From an uncultured Oceanisphaera sp. (GTDB lineage Bacteria > Pseudomonadota > Gammaproteobacteria > Enterobacterales > Aeromonadaceae), in contig NZ_CANLZU010000006.1 of assembly GCF_947495715.1 (NCBI RefSeq), positions 1-64,000 on the forward strand: a stretch of DNA of 64,000 nt, written 5' to 3'. A program made the translations under genes and the position numbers. How positions within the stretch are numbered: the stretch's first letter is position 1; every line of letters begins with the position of its first letter. Below, piece by piece: positions 1-10,053 of the stretch. Under the pieces are notes generated by a model, which searched no databases, had not been told where the DNA came from, and saw only the letters and a list, made by a program, of their open reading frames with translations.

Positions 1-65
1 CCAGGGTCGAACGGCCTCCCCAGTAACTGTGAAATACTCTATCAACTCATCTAACTTAAACATAC

Positions 66-134
66 AAGGGTCGAATTCATTCGACCAATGGCGTACCACG
101 GCGGTTGGGCGGGCCCATTGAAATGGACCCTACG
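66..134. repeat. composite palindromic repeat, copy 1
   Basis: Two short palindromes about 25 bp apart: GGTCGAATTCATTCGACC, then a GGNCCATTGAAATGGACC-type palindrome ending in CCCTACG. The same two-palindrome arrangement recurs near 1755-1816 and 6837-6903, and the GGCGGGC...GGTTTTTGT flank after this copy is shared with the one at 6837. It lies 3' of the ferredoxin gene. No gene was seen in positions 1-169; a partial GGGTCGAA also sits at the very start of the window. Confidence 0.75.
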
Positions 135-169
135 CGGCGGGCAGATTCGCGGTTTTTGTCGCTACTACC

Positions 170-475
<306 letters not shown>

Positions 476-574
476 TCACCACTGCCCGGTATTCTCAGTT
501 TTCGTGATCCCGCTCTGGCGGCAGCCTTCTTGCCAATCATCCACGCTCAACGCACAATAGCCACTCCCCGAACT

Positions 575-1228
575 ATGAGAGACCTGTCTATGGAACTGGC
601 CGACTACCGGCGGGAATACCTGCGAGGCGGCTTGCGCCGCAAGGATTTGCCGGATAACCCTTTGTCTCTGTTTGAAACCTGGATGCAGCAGGCGATTGCC
701 GCCAACCTGGCCGATCCCACCGCCATGGTGGTGGGCACGGTAGATGAGCGCGGGCAGCCGTATCAGCGCATCGTGCTGCTCAAGCATACCGACGAGCGTG
801 GCTTCGTGTTTTACACCAACATGGGCAGCCGCAAGGCCGGCCAGCTGGCGGGCAATCCGCGTATCAGCCTGCTGTTTCCCTGGCATACGCTGGAACGCCA
901 GGTGCACGTCACCGGTCAGGTGGAGCGTCTGTCGGCACTGGAAGTAATGAAATATTTCAGTAGTCGTCCCAAAGACAGCCAGATTGGCGCCTGGGTCTCG
1001 CAGCAGTCATCGCGCATTTCCGCTCGCGGCCTGCTGGAAGCCAAATTTCTGGAAATGAAACAGAAGTTTGCCAGTGGCGAGGTGCCGCTGCCGAGCTTCT
1101 GGGGCGGTTTCAGAGTCAAGTTCGAGACCGTCGAATTCTGGCAGGGTGGCGCCAACCGTCTGCACGACCGTTTTCTGTATCAGCGTGAAGGCGCCGACGG
1201 CTGGACCATCGATCGCCTGGCGCCATAG
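575..1228 (+). CDS. pdxH: pyridoxamine/pyridoxine 5'-phosphate oxidase
   Basis: FMN enzyme that oxidises PNP or PMP to pyridoxal 5'-phosphate, the last step of vitamin B6 synthesis and salvage. Near-universal PdxH blocks are visible: [16 protein letters not shown], [48 protein letters not shown], and the C-terminal HDRFLYQR...IDRLAP. The frame is open to a TTG at 530, but family length (about 218 residues) favours the ATG at 575 (217 residues) or the ATG at 590 (MELADYRR, preceded by GAGAGA). The choice between those two is unsettled. Confidence 0.95.
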   Translation: MRDLSMELADYRREYLRGGLRRKDLPDNPLSLFETWMQQAIAANLADPTAMVVGTVDERGQPYQRIVLLKHTDERGFVFYTNMGSRKAGQLAGNPRISLLFPWHTLERQVHVTGQVERLSALEVMKYFSSRPKDSQIGAWVSQQSSRISARGLLEAKFLEMKQKFASGEVPLPSFWGGFRVKFETVEFWQGGANRLHDRFLYQREGADGWTIDRLAP

Positions 1229-1239
1229 GACCTGTCATC

Positions 1240-1737
1240 ATGCTGATATGCAGAACCGAGCGGCCGGGTGACGGCGACGACATCGACGAGGTGGTCTGTG
1301 CCGCCTTCGGTCGGGACGACGAAGCGGATCTGGTATGGGCCCTGCGCGAGCAGGGCGCCATCAGCCTGAGCCAGGTCGCCGAATACGAAGGCGCCATCGT
1401 CGGCCATCTGGTGATGAGTCCGGTGTTGGTGAACGGCGAGGATATCGGCTGGCTGGGACTGGCGCCGGTCAGTGTCTGGCCCGACTGTCAGCAACAGGGC
1501 GTGGCCTCGGCGATGATTCGGGAAGCGCTCGACAGCGCCAACGAACTCGACTGGGCCGGAGTGGTGGTACTGGGCGAGCCGGCGCTCTATCGGCGCTTCG
1601 GCTTTCGCCCCGCCAGCGAGCTGGGCCTGGAGTGCACCTATCCCGACGCGGGTGATGCCTTCATGGCGCTGGCACTCAAGCAACCGGCTCCCACCGGTCT
1701 GGTCAGATACCATCCGGCGTTTGATGAGCTGACGTAG
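1240..1737 (+). CDS. yhbS: GNAT family N-acetyltransferase (YhbS-like)
   Basis: A 165-residue single-domain GNAT protein. The acetyl-CoA pyrophosphate-binding segment reads CQQQGVASAM (Q/RxxGxA) after the beta-4 strand LGLAPVSVWP. The C-terminal half has the YhbS-like stretch VVVLGEPALYRRFGF. It resembles E. coli YhbS along its whole length, including the MLI start and GLVRYHPAF end. The acceptor substrate is not evident. It begins 11 bp after pdxH, so co-transcription is likely. Symbol given by resemblance only. Confidence 0.8.
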   Translation: MLICRTERPGDGDDIDEVVCAAFGRDDEADLVWALREQGAISLSQVAEYEGAIVGHLVMSPVLVNGEDIGWLGLAPVSVWPDCQQQGVASAMIREALDSANELDWAGVVVLGEPALYRRFGFRPASELGLECTYPDAGDAFMALALKQPAPTGLVRYHPAFDELT

Positions 1738-1754
1738 ATCGAATTATTTTAGGC

Positions 1755-1871
1755 AAGAGAATTTGACCGGTGGTGTTGCATTATAGGTTGGGTTGGTCCA
1801 ATGAATTGGACCCTACAAGATCGTACCCTGTTATCAGGAGCGTGGTTTACAAGGGTCGAATTTATTCGACC
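1755..1871. repeat. composite palindromic repeat, copy 2
   Basis: Contains a TTTGACCGGTGGTGTTGCA segment, a GGTCCAATGAATTGGACC palindrome with a CCTAC flank, and a GGTCGAATTTATTCGACC palindrome. The wording matches the copy at 6837-6903 closely (GGTGTTGCA...AGGTTGGGTTGGTCC). It occupies the gap between yhbS and roxA, in which no gene was seen. Confidence 0.75.
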
Positions 1872-1884
1872 ACGGCGTTTATGC

Positions 1885-1982
1885 CGTCATTCATGACGAA
1901 CGTCAGGATCTTGGGTTTGGTGCTGTGTGCAGGAAGATACTGAATCAAGTTCAGCATGACAAAGATTCAGTACCGGTATGAC
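1885..1982. repeat. CCGTCAT...ATGACGG dispersed repeat, copy 1
   Basis: About 100 bp starting GCCGTCATTCATGACGAA and ending GGTATGACGG, so its ends are inverted. It shares GTCAGGATCTTG and the AGATAC motif with the repeat at 9830-9921. Confidence 0.6.
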
Positions 1983-1984
1983 GG

Positions 1985-2033
1985 CCCCAATCCCCAATCC
2001 CCAATCCCCAATCCCCAATCCCTAATCCCTGAT
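1985..2033. repeat. CCCCAAT heptanucleotide tandem array
   Basis: Roughly seven units of a 7-bp repeat (CCCCAAT, degenerating to CCCTAAT) lie directly 3' of the convergent roxA gene. Same period, different sequence, as the CCCCTCA and TTTCAGC arrays elsewhere in the window. Confidence 0.85.
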
Positions 2034-2044
2034 TTTCCGTTTTA

Positions 2045-3187
2045 TTATTCGTCTTCTTCAAAGTACCAGTAGCCCTGATTGACCAGTGGCAGCAGCACTT
2101 CCAGTAGCGCCTCGGGCTGCTTCAGGCAGGCCACTTCGGGGCCGCAGATGCGGGCCTGATCACACAGCAGCGCGATGGCGTCGGCATCCGGCTCGTCAAG
2201 CTGGTAGCGATCCCCGTCCAGATAAAACACCTCTTCGCTGCCTTCCATATAGAAGCAGCGGGCACCGGCCAGCCGATACAGATGGTCACCATGATCCAGG
2301 CGCAATACCAGCTCTTCCAGGCTGTAGAGCGGCTCTACCGGCTCCAGATCCAGGTCGTGCTTGGCTTCCGAGATCATCTCGCCAAACCAGTCGGCCATTC
2401 GTACCGGATCGTCCAGCAGTTCGACCATCAGCGCCTTCACCTGCAGCATCGCCTGGTGGTCGATGCGACCGTGGGCCGAGCAGGGCGCCATGGCGGCATC
2501 GTCAAAGCGACGGCTGTCCGACTCGTGCGCCAGCATGTGATCGGCAAAGCCGGAAATCAGATCGCGTGCATCCGGGGCGCGAAAGCCGATGGAATAATTG
2601 AGTGCCGGGGTCTCGGCATAGCCTTCGTGCGGACAGCCGGGTGGAATATAGAGTACATCGCCGGGCTCCAGCACTTCGTCTATTTCCGCCTCGAAGGCCT
2701 CGCAGTGGCGCAGGGCCCCGTGGGCGGCAAACTGCTTCAGGCTTTGTGGCAGACCCACCCGCCAGCGGCGGCGACCGTCGCCCTGAATGATAAAGACCCC
2801 ATACTGATCGATATGAGGGCCCACGCCACCACCGGGAGTGGAGAAGCTGACCATCACATCATCGAAGCGCCAGCCGGGAATGAAGCGAAAGGCTTCCGCC
2901 ACATCTTGTACTGCCGGGTGCCACTGGTTGACGGCCTGCACCAGCAGGGTCCAGTCGGTTTCGCCCAGATGATCGTAGCTCTCGAAGGGACCGGTTTCCG
3001 CGTTCCAGCGTTGGTTTTCTCGCCAGACCCGGCGGGATTCGATGTGCGGTTCCAGCGCCAGGCCGGCCAGTTCGTCCGGGCTGAGCGGATCTTCAAAACC
3101 GGGAAAACCGGCCTTGATCAGCAAGGGCTTGCGTTGCCAGTAATTGGCCAGAAAGTCGTCGATATCCAGTTTCAGAGCGCTGTGCAT
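2045..3187 (-). CDS. roxA: ribosomal protein uL16 arginine 3-hydroxylase (YcfD/RoxA)
   Basis: 2-oxoglutarate/Fe(II) JmjC-type oxygenase; the family hydroxylates an arginine of ribosomal protein L16. The 380-residue length fits (E. coli about 373). The iron triad is visible as H125 and D127 in GPHIDQYG and H187 in CPHEGY. The N-terminal DFLANYWQRKPLLIK is the family hallmark. The C-terminal half corresponds to the dimerisation and winged-helix parts. In E. coli the homologue lies close to purB, as here. Confidence 0.93.
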   Translation of the reverse strand: MHSALKLDIDDFLANYWQRKPLLIKAGFPGFEDPLSPDELAGLALEPHIESRRVWRENQRWNAETGPFESYDHLGETDWTLLVQAVNQWHPAVQDVAEAFRFIPGWRFDDVMVSFSTPGGGVGPHIDQYGVFIIQGDGRRRWRVGLPQSLKQFAAHGALRHCEAFEAEIDEVLEPGDVLYIPPGCPHEGYAETPALNYSIGFRAPDARDLISGFADHMLAHESDSRRFDDAAMAPCSAHGRIDHQAMLQVKALMVELLDDPVRMADWFGEMISEAKHDLDLEPVEPLYSLEELVLRLDHGDHLYRLAGARCFYMEGSEEVFYLDGDRYQLDEPDADAIALLCDQARICGPEVACLKQPEALLEVLLPLVNQGYWYFEEDE

Positions 3188-3261
3188 GGGAACCTGTAAT
3201 GATGGGGATAATGCGTTAAGAATAGCGGGCTATTATGCCTAGCCGAAGTGGAGAATGATAG

Positions 3262-3489
3262 ATAGTGAGGGGTGAGGGGTGAGGCGTAGGCTTGGCGCCG
3301 TTCTGCTCCCTCCCCTGAACTCGTGGGCCACAGGATGACAGCGGGGTGTAACGCAAGGGGAGGGTTGGGGAGGGGTTTCTGTATGGAGGGTGAAATGACA
3401 CCCCCACCCAGCCTCCCCCTGGCGAAAAGCCGCAGTTATGCTTGTAACGCCGCTGCCAAGGGGGAGGAGCAAACAGCTCCTTCCCCGGC
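3262..3489. repeat. heptamer array plus paired C-rich hairpin repeat
   Basis: A short GTGAGGG tandem array (about 3265-3286) is followed by the long repeat recurring at 23712, 30056, 43392, 45447 and 47150. That repeat begins CTCCCTCCCC, reaches AACGCAAGGGGAGGG, then GGAGGGG, then a second half CCTCCCCCTGGCG ... AAGGGGGAGG. Each half can fold on itself. No gene was seen in the roxA-purB gap; short open frames here are repeat translations. Confidence 0.75.
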
Positions 3490-3495
3490 ATAAAC

Positions 3496-3526
3496 AAAAA
3501 CACCGAGCCAACCGGCTCGGTGTTTT
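3496..3526. terminator. bidirectional intrinsic terminator
   Basis: A 9-bp perfect stem CACCGAGCC / GGCTCGGTG with an AACC loop, A-run on the left and T-run on the right. It lies 42 bp 3' of purB and should end the mnmA-hflD-purB transcript leftward. Confidence 0.85.
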
Positions 3527-3568
3527 GTCTTTAACTTCCAGCTTCCAGCTTAACGCTTCCGGCTGGGT

Positions 3569-4975
<1,407 letters not shown>

Positions 4976-5599
4976 TTAATACCGCAATGCCGCCTGGGCC
5001 TGAGCCACCAGCCGCTTGCGAGAAAACAGAATATGACGGCGTTTGCCGCCGAGCTGACGCCAGAGTACGGCGCTGCGAATACCGGCCAGCAATAACGCCC
5101 GAATCTGGTGCTGCACCAGCGGCTGCTGCAGGTAGCTCGGGTTACCGGCTACCTGAATACGCGGCCCTATGGGGCTGACAATATCGCTGTACACGCTGGC
5201 CAGGTTGGCCAGTACCTGCTCGTCGAGCAGCTCGAAGTGGTGCAGCTGGCGCTTTACCTGATTGATGCGCTCGCCCAGCATCGACATCAGGTCGCGGCGC
5301 TTGGCCAGCTTGCGCTCCAGCGCGACAATGCCGACCAGATAGCGGGTCAGTTCGGCGTTCTTGCGGTTGCTGTTGTTGTCGAGCTGATCGATCAGTGTCT
5401 GATAGCCCAGACCGAGCTTTTCATGGCCACCGTAAATATCTACCGATTGTTCGGCGTCGGTGACCAGAATGCTGTTGAGGGTGGCTTCGAACAGGCTTTT
5501 ATCGTTGATGCTGCCCTCACGGGCGACCTGCTGCACCAGACTGGCGGCCTGGCAGATGCCGGCAAAGGCCAGGGTTTGGTTTTCGAGGCTGTGACTCAC
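4976..5599 (-). CDS. hflD: HflD, high-frequency-lysogenisation protein
   Basis: An all-helical 207-residue membrane-associated protein (E. coli about 213). In E. coli it affects lambda lysogeny through CII; its housekeeping role is unclear. Family blocks [27 protein letters not shown] and [18 protein letters not shown] are clear. The GTG start overlaps the mnmA stop codon by 4 nt, indicating translational coupling. The mnmA-hflD-purB order is conserved in enterics, which supports the call. Confidence 0.93.
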   Translation of the reverse strand: MSHSLENQTLAFAGICQAASLVQQVAREGSINDKSLFEATLNSILVTDAEQSVDIYGGHEKLGLGYQTLIDQLDNNSNRKNAELTRYLVGIVALERKLAKRRDLMSMLGERINQVKRQLHHFELLDEQVLANLASVYSDIVSPIGPRIQVAGNPSYLQQPLVQHQIRALLLAGIRSAVLWRQLGGKRRHILFSRKRLVAQAQAALRY

Positions 5600-6702
5600 G
5601 CTTGCTCCTGACTGAAACGGGTTTCGATAATACCGCCGCCGAGGCAGATGTCGCCCTGGTAGAAGACGGCTGACTGGCCCGGTGTGACCGCCGCCTGCGG
5701 CTGGTCGAAGGTGACCTTGATGGTCTCGTCATCCAGCGGCTCGACCAGGCAGGGGATATCGGTCTGACGATAACGGGTCTTGATGGTACAGCGAAAGGCG
5801 TCCTTGACGGGCATGCGATCCACCCAGTGCAACTGGCGGGCAATCAGACCGTTGGAATACAGGCGCGGGTGATCGCCCTGGGCCACCACCAGCACATTGC
5901 GATCCAGCTCTTTATCGACCACGTACCAGGGCTCGTCGCTGGCATTTTTCAGGCCGCCGATGCCGAGGCCCTTGCGCTGACCCAGGGTGTGATACATCAG
6001 CCCCTGGTGTTCACCGATGACCACGCCATCCACCGTTTCAATTTTGCCGGGCTGGGCGGGCAGGTAGCGGGCCAGAAAATCGGTGAACTTGCGCTCGCCG
6101 ATAAAGCAGATGCCGGTAGAATCTTTCTTCTTGGCGGTGACCAGTTCCAGCTGCTCGGCGATGCGGCGCACCTCGGGTTTTTCCAGCTCGCCGACCGGAA
6201 ACAGGCTCTTGGCCACCTGCTGCGAACTCAGGGTGTAAAGGAAGTAGCTCTGATCCTTGTTGCCGTCCAGGCCGCGAAGCATGCGGGGCTGCTCGTCGAA
6301 GCTGCGGCGCACGTAGTGACCGGTGGCAATATAGTCGGCGCCCAGATCTTCGGCGGCAAACTCCAGGAAGGCCTTGAACTTGATTTCCTTGTTGCACAGG
6401 ATATCGGGATTAGGCGTGCGCCCGGCCTTGTATTCCGCCAGAAAATGCTCGAACACATTGTCCCAGTATTCGGCGGCAAAGTTGATAGTGTGAAGCTCGA
6501 TGCCGAGCTTGTCACACACCGCCTGGGCGTCACGCAGATCCTCGGCGGCGGAGCAATACTCGTCGGTGTCATCTTCTTCCCAGTTTTTCATGAACAGGCC
6601 TTCCACCTGATAGCCCTGCTGCTGCAGCAACCAGGCCGAAACCGAAGAATCCACACCGCCGGACATGCCGACAATCACTTTTAGCTGACTGTTATCGCTC
6701 AT
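5596..6702 (-). CDS. mnmA: tRNA-uridine 2-sulfurtransferase MnmA
   Basis: Cytoplasmic ATP pyrophosphatase that thiolates U34 of the Lys, Glu and Gln tRNAs (s2U) using sulfur relayed from IscS/Tus. The PP-loop is GMSGGVDSS near residue 12. The catalytic cysteines are C103 ([13 protein letters not shown]) and C199 ([11 protein letters not shown]). Length 368 equals E. coli. I chose the ATG at 6702; a GTG one codon upstream is also in frame. First gene of the mnmA-hflD-purB unit. Confidence 0.97.
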   Translation of the reverse strand: MSDNSQLKVIVGMSGGVDSSVSAWLLQQQGYQVEGLFMKNWEEDDTDEYCSAAEDLRDAQAVCDKLGIELHTINFAAEYWDNVFEHFLAEYKAGRTPNPDILCNKEIKFKAFLEFAAEDLGADYIATGHYVRRSFDEQPRMLRGLDGNKDQSYFLYTLSSQQVAKSLFPVGELEKPEVRRIAEQLELVTAKKKDSTGICFIGERKFTDFLARYLPAQPGKIETVDGVVIGEHQGLMYHTLGQRKGLGIGGLKNASDEPWYVVDKELDRNVLVVAQGDHPRLYSNGLIARQLHWVDRMPVKDAFRCTIKTRYRQTDIPCLVEPLDDETIKVTFDQPQAAVTPGQSAVFYQGDICLGGGIIETRFSQEQA

Positions 6703-6836
6703 CACTCGCCGTTACCTGTATGCAAAACGGCCAGCATTTTACCAGACAAATGCCGCCAGCGGGAGGGAAAGAAAGCCATAAGCGGGAAGTTGGAAGCCGG
6801 AAGAAAATTCCGGGTGCGTTGCGGAGCTGTTTTTCG

Positions 6837-6976
6837 TAGGGTCGAATTTATTCGACCGGCGGTGTTGCAGTCAGGTTGGGTTGGTCCAATAAATTGGACC
6901 CTACGAGGCGGGCCAATTTGTGGTTTTTGTAGTTGTGGTCCTGTGTCGTGCCCCTTGGTCGATTGAAATCGACCCT
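6837..6976. repeat. composite palindromic repeat, copy 3
   Basis: Three palindromes in a row: GGTCGAATTTATTCGACC, GGTCCAATAAATTGGACC and GGTCGATTGAAATCGACC, the last two followed by CCTACG. A related imperfect palindrome, CTGCCGCTTCAGCTGGCAG, follows near 7000; a variant recurs near 9768. No gene was seen between mnmA and nudJ. Confidence 0.75.
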
Positions 6977-7085
6977 ACGATCGTCGGAGTCACTTGTAGC
7001 TGCCGCTTCAGCTGGCAGGCTCTGCGAAGCAGGGCAATAACGACAACGCCAAACCTGCAGACCATAAGCCATGCCAAGAAAAAGG

Positions 7086-7141
7086 AAAAAGGGGTCGGAG
7101 TCATTTTCACGCAAAGTAATAAATGACTCCGACCCCTTTTT
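7086..7141. repeat. GGGGTCGGAGTCA inverted-repeat element, copy 1
   Basis: A 20-bp perfect inverted repeat (AAAAAGGGGTCGGAGTCATT and its complement) around a 16-bp spacer. The outer ends are A and T runs, so it can also act as a terminator for nudJ. The second copy is at 42459-42505. Confidence 0.85.
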
Positions 7142-7157
7142 CTTCCGTTTCCCGCTT

Positions 7158-7613
7158 CTAACCTTGTTGCTTCAACGCACTTAACGGAAAACGCTGTCCG
7201 GCCAGGTAATCGCGGAACGAGGCCAGAATCAGCGGGCTGCGCAACCGGTCGCCCAATGCCTCTATTTCGGGAAGAGTCAGCCAGTGACAGCGGATGATGT
7301 CGCCGTCCGGATCCTGTGGATTCGTGGCCAGCGGCGCCGGTACCTCGGTGCAGAAGGTGAAGCGCACAAAATGGGTGCCGTTGTCCGGCGCCTCAAATTG
7401 ATAGATGGCCACCGCCTGCTCCAGCGGCAGGGTCAGGCCGGTTTCTTCCTGCAGTTCGCGCTGGGCGCCGTCGAGCAGGCTTTCGCCGGGTTCAAGATGG
7501 CCGGCGGGCTGGTTGAACATCACCCGGCCCTGTTGCCATTCCTCCACCATTAAAAAGCGATCACCGGCACGCACGATCACCGCCAGGGTCACCGCAAAGG
7601 GATGATGGCTCAT
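7158..7613 (-). CDS. nudJ: Nudix phosphatase NudJ
   Basis: Nudix hydrolase; the E. coli homologue releases phosphate from nucleoside tri- and diphosphates and from thiamine and HMP pyrophosphates. The Nudix box runs from G38 (GHLEPGES) to L60 (RELQEETGL), and the flanking FNQPAGHLE matches NudJ. I start it at the ATG whose first bases overlap the rluE stop (ATGA), with GGAG 8 bp upstream, giving 151 residues (E. coli 153). An ATG four codons earlier is possible. Adjacent to rluE as in E. coli. Confidence 0.9.
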   Translation of the reverse strand: MSHHPFAVTLAVIVRAGDRFLMVEEWQQGRVMFNQPAGHLEPGESLLDGAQRELQEETGLTLPLEQAVAIYQFEAPDNGTHFVRFTFCTEVPAPLATNPQDPDGDIIRCHWLTLPEIEALGDRLRSPLILASFRDYLAGQRFPLSALKQQG

Positions 7614-8257
7614 AGCTTTCTCCATTGGCCCGAGGGCAGGTTATCCAGGGTCCAGTCACCGATGGCATAGCGGATCAGCCGCAGGGTCGGAAAGCCGATA
7701 TGGGCGGTCATGCGCCGTACCTGACGATTGCGCCCCTCGATGATCTGGATTTCCAGCCAGCAGGTCGGAATATTCTGCCGCTCGCGAATGGGCGGGGTGC
7801 GCGGCCAGACAGTCGGTGCCTCCATCAGCCGTACCCGAGCGGGCAGGGTAGGGCCATCCTTCAGCGTTACGCCCCGGCGCAGCGGCTCCAGCTCCGCCTC
7901 GGTGGGGGCGCCTTCTACCTGCACCCAGTAGGTCTTGGCGGTTTTGCGGCCGGGCTGGGTCAGGCGGGCATTGAGGGCACCATCGTTGGTCAGTAGCAGC
8001 AGGCCTTCACTGTCCCGATCCAGCCGGCCGGCGGCATAAACGCCGGGCACCTTCACGAAGTCGGCCAGGGTCTGGCGGCCATCGCCGTCGGTAAACTGGC
8101 ACAGCACCATATAGGGCTTGTTGAACAGCAGCGTGGTCGGTGGCCCGGCGGGCGTCGGTTTGGGTTTAACTCTGGCCGGCTTGGGCCTGGGACCTGATGC
8201 GGGCCGTGGTTTTCTGGCTTTCATGCGAAACGTCTTGATAAACAGGGGCTTCAGCAT
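7610..8257 (-). CDS. rluE: 23S rRNA pseudouridine(2457) synthase RluE
   Basis: RsuA/RluB/E/F-family pseudouridine synthase; RluE isomerises U2457 in the peptidyl-transferase region of 23S rRNA. The catalytic motif [18 protein letters not shown] carries the nucleophile D80. [20 protein letters not shown] near the C-terminus matches E. coli RluE closely. The first 40 residues are a basic, Pro/Lys-rich extension, as in that family. An ATG at codon 12 is an alternative start. It overlaps nudJ by 4 nt. Confidence 0.95.
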   Translation of the reverse strand: MLKPLFIKTFRMKARKPRPASGPRPKPARVKPKPTPAGPPTTLLFNKPYMVLCQFTDGDGRQTLADFVKVPGVYAAGRLDRDSEGLLLLTNDGALNARLTQPGRKTAKTYWVQVEGAPTEAELEPLRRGVTLKDGPTLPARVRLMEAPTVWPRTPPIRERQNIPTCWLEIQIIEGRNRQVRRMTAHIGFPTLRLIRYAIGDWTLDNLPSGQWRKL

Positions 8258-8414
8258 AACAAAATCCGCTGTTGTCGGCTAACGGGCAGCACGGTCGAAC
8301 TGTGATCGGCTCAATATCTATCGCCGTTTTTTTGTCCTATGCTGCCGAGGCTGCCTGAGGAAGAGGGCAAGCTGTGCGTAGAACACCGCCATCAATAACA
8401 AGCAGGAGAACACG

Positions 8415-9668
8415 ATGACTTCACAGGTAATGGTGCCGGCAGAAGGGCAAAAAATCACCCTGGATAACACCGGCAAGCTGCAGGTGCCCAATCACCCCAT
8501 TATTCCCTTTATTGAAGGCGACGGCATCGGTGTGGATGTGACCCCGGCGATGAAGCTGGTGGTGGATGCCGCCGTGGCCAAGGCCTATCAGGGCGAGCGG
8601 CAGGTAAGCTGGATGGAAATCTATACCGGCGAGAAGTCGACTCATGTTTACGGTGAAAACACCTGGTTGCCGGAAGAAACGCTCGAACTGATTCGTGATT
8701 ACCATGTGGCCATCAAGGGCCCGCTCACTACCCCGGTGGGGGGCGGCATTCGTTCGCTCAACGTGGCGCTGCGCCAGCAGCTTGATCTGTATGTGTGTCT
8801 GCGTCCGGTGCGTTATTACCAGGGTACACCCAGCCCGGTGAAGCAGCCCGAACTGACCGACATGGTGATCTTCCGCGAGAACAGCGAAGACATCTACGCG
8901 GGTATCGAATGGCAGGCCGGCAGCGCCGAAGCGCAGAAGGTAATCGACTTTTTGCGTAACGACATGGGGGTGCAGAAAATCCGCTTTCCCGAAGACTGCG
9001 GCATCGGCATCAAGCCGACCTCCAAAGCCGGTACCCAGCGCTTGGTGCGCGCCGCGCTGCAGTATGCCATCGATAACGACCGTGACTCCCTGACTCTGGT
9101 GCACAAGGGCAACATCATGAAGTTCACCGAAGGTGCTTTCAAGGACTGGGGCTATGAGTTGGCGCGGGAAGAGTTCGGTGCCGAATTGATTGACGGTGGC
9201 CCCTGGTGTTCGTTCAAGAACCCCAACACCGGCAAGGAGATCATCGTCAAGGACGTGATTGCCGACGCCTTTCTGCAGCAGATACTGCTGCGCCCGGCGG
9301 AATACGACGTCATTGCCTGCATGAACCTGAACGGCGACTACATCTCCGATGCCCTGGCGGCTCAGGTGGGCGGCATCGGTATCGCCCCCGGCGCCAACAT
9401 CGGCGACGGTGTGGCATTGTTCGAAGCCACCCACGGCACCGCGCCCAAGTATGCCGGGCAGGACAAGGTCAACCCGGGGTCACTTATTCTCTCCGCCGAA
9501 ATGATGCTGCGCCACCTGGGCTGGACCGAGGCGGCGGATCTTATCGTCAAGGGCATGGAAGGGACGATCGCCAACAAGACGGTCACCTACGACTTCGAGC
9601 GACAAATGACCGGCGCCACCCTGCGCAGCTGTTCCGAATTTGCCGAAGACATAGTGACCCAGATGTAA
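8415..9668 (+). CDS. icd: NADP-dependent isocitrate dehydrogenase
   Basis: TCA-cycle enzyme converting isocitrate to 2-oxoglutarate and CO2. It is 417 residues, as E. coli Icd (416). The substrate loop [23 protein letters not shown] holds S114, the residue equivalent to E. coli S113 that AceK phosphorylates. NADP-type regions around [18 protein letters not shown] and the metal-binding [15 protein letters not shown] are intact. ATG with AGGAGAA 7 bp upstream. The gene is divergent from rluE, as in E. coli, and ends before a repeat cluster and a terminator. Confidence 0.98.
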   Translation: MTSQVMVPAEGQKITLDNTGKLQVPNHPIIPFIEGDGIGVDVTPAMKLVVDAAVAKAYQGERQVSWMEIYTGEKSTHVYGENTWLPEETLELIRDYHVAIKGPLTTPVGGGIRSLNVALRQQLDLYVCLRPVRYYQGTPSPVKQPELTDMVIFRENSEDIYAGIEWQAGSAEAQKVIDFLRNDMGVQKIRFPEDCGIGIKPTSKAGTQRLVRAALQYAIDNDRDSLTLVHKGNIMKFTEGAFKDWGYELAREEFGAELIDGGPWCSFKNPNTGKEIIVKDVIADAFLQQILLRPAEYDVIACMNLNGDYISDALAAQVGGIGIAPGANIGDGVALFEATHGTAPKYAGQDKVNPGSLILSAEMMLRHLGWTEAADLIVKGMEGTIANKTVTYDFERQMTGATLRSCSEFAEDIVTQM

Positions 9669-9689
9669 AAGGCTCAATGTTCGTCAAAC

Positions 9690-9760
9690 GATCGTAGGGT
9701 CGATTTCAATCGACCAGCGCTCCGGCTCGGGGCCAAAACGGTCGAATAAATTCGACCCTA
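9690..9760. repeat. GGTCGAAT-type palindromes, pair
   Basis: GGTCGATTTCAATCGACC and GGTCGAATAAATTCGACC, with CGTAGG and CCTACG flanks pointing outward, 3' of icd. A CTGCCAACTGAAGTGGCAG palindrome follows at about 9765. These and the repeat at 9830 fill the icd-yjbH gap; no gene was seen there. Confidence 0.75.
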
Positions 9761-9829
9761 CGCACTGCCAACTGAAGTGGCAGCCAGGGGGGCCGTTCGG
9801 TGTCGCACCCTATCTCAATTTACGCACTC

Positions 9830-9921
9830 CGCCGTCATCCTGACGAAAGTCAGGATCTTGCGTTGTCTGCATGAACCCGAGTCGTTTACAGAAAGATACC
9901 GGGGCAAGCCCGGTATGACGA
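9830..9921. repeat. CCGTCAT...ATGAC dispersed repeat, copy 2
   Basis: Starts GCCGTCATCCTGACGAAAG, contains GTCAGGATCTTGCG and ends CCCGGTATGACG. It resembles the repeat at 1885-1982 in its ends and in the GTCAGGATCTT block. Confidence 0.6.
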
Positions 9922-9952
9922 ACGAGTAATCCGGCGCCGATCTGCAGCCAAC

Positions 9953-9985
9953 AAAAACGGCGCTGTATCAACAGCGCCGTTTTTT
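9953..9985. terminator. intrinsic terminator, left flank of capsule locus
   Basis: Perfect 10-bp stem ACGGCGCTGT / ACAGCGCCGT, loop ATCA, preceded by five A and followed by a T run, so it works in both directions (icd and yjbH). Nearly identical, base for base and in the same orientation, to the terminator at 18406-18440 beyond wzc. Confidence 0.9.
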
Positions 9986-10017
9986 ACCTTGCTACACAGA
10001 ACCAGCCAACTAGAATT

Positions 10018-10053
10018 TTTCAGCTTTCAGCTTTCAGCTTTCAGCTTTCAGCT
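10018..10053. repeat. TTTCAGC heptanucleotide tandem array
   Basis: Five units of a 7-bp repeat directly abutting the yjbH stop codon. No interruption by unique sequence. Confidence 0.9.

Noticed and set aside
3216-3511. Small frames in the roxA-purB gap
   Set aside because: They translate the C-rich repeat (SPLP-like peptides) and recur wherever the repeat occurs.
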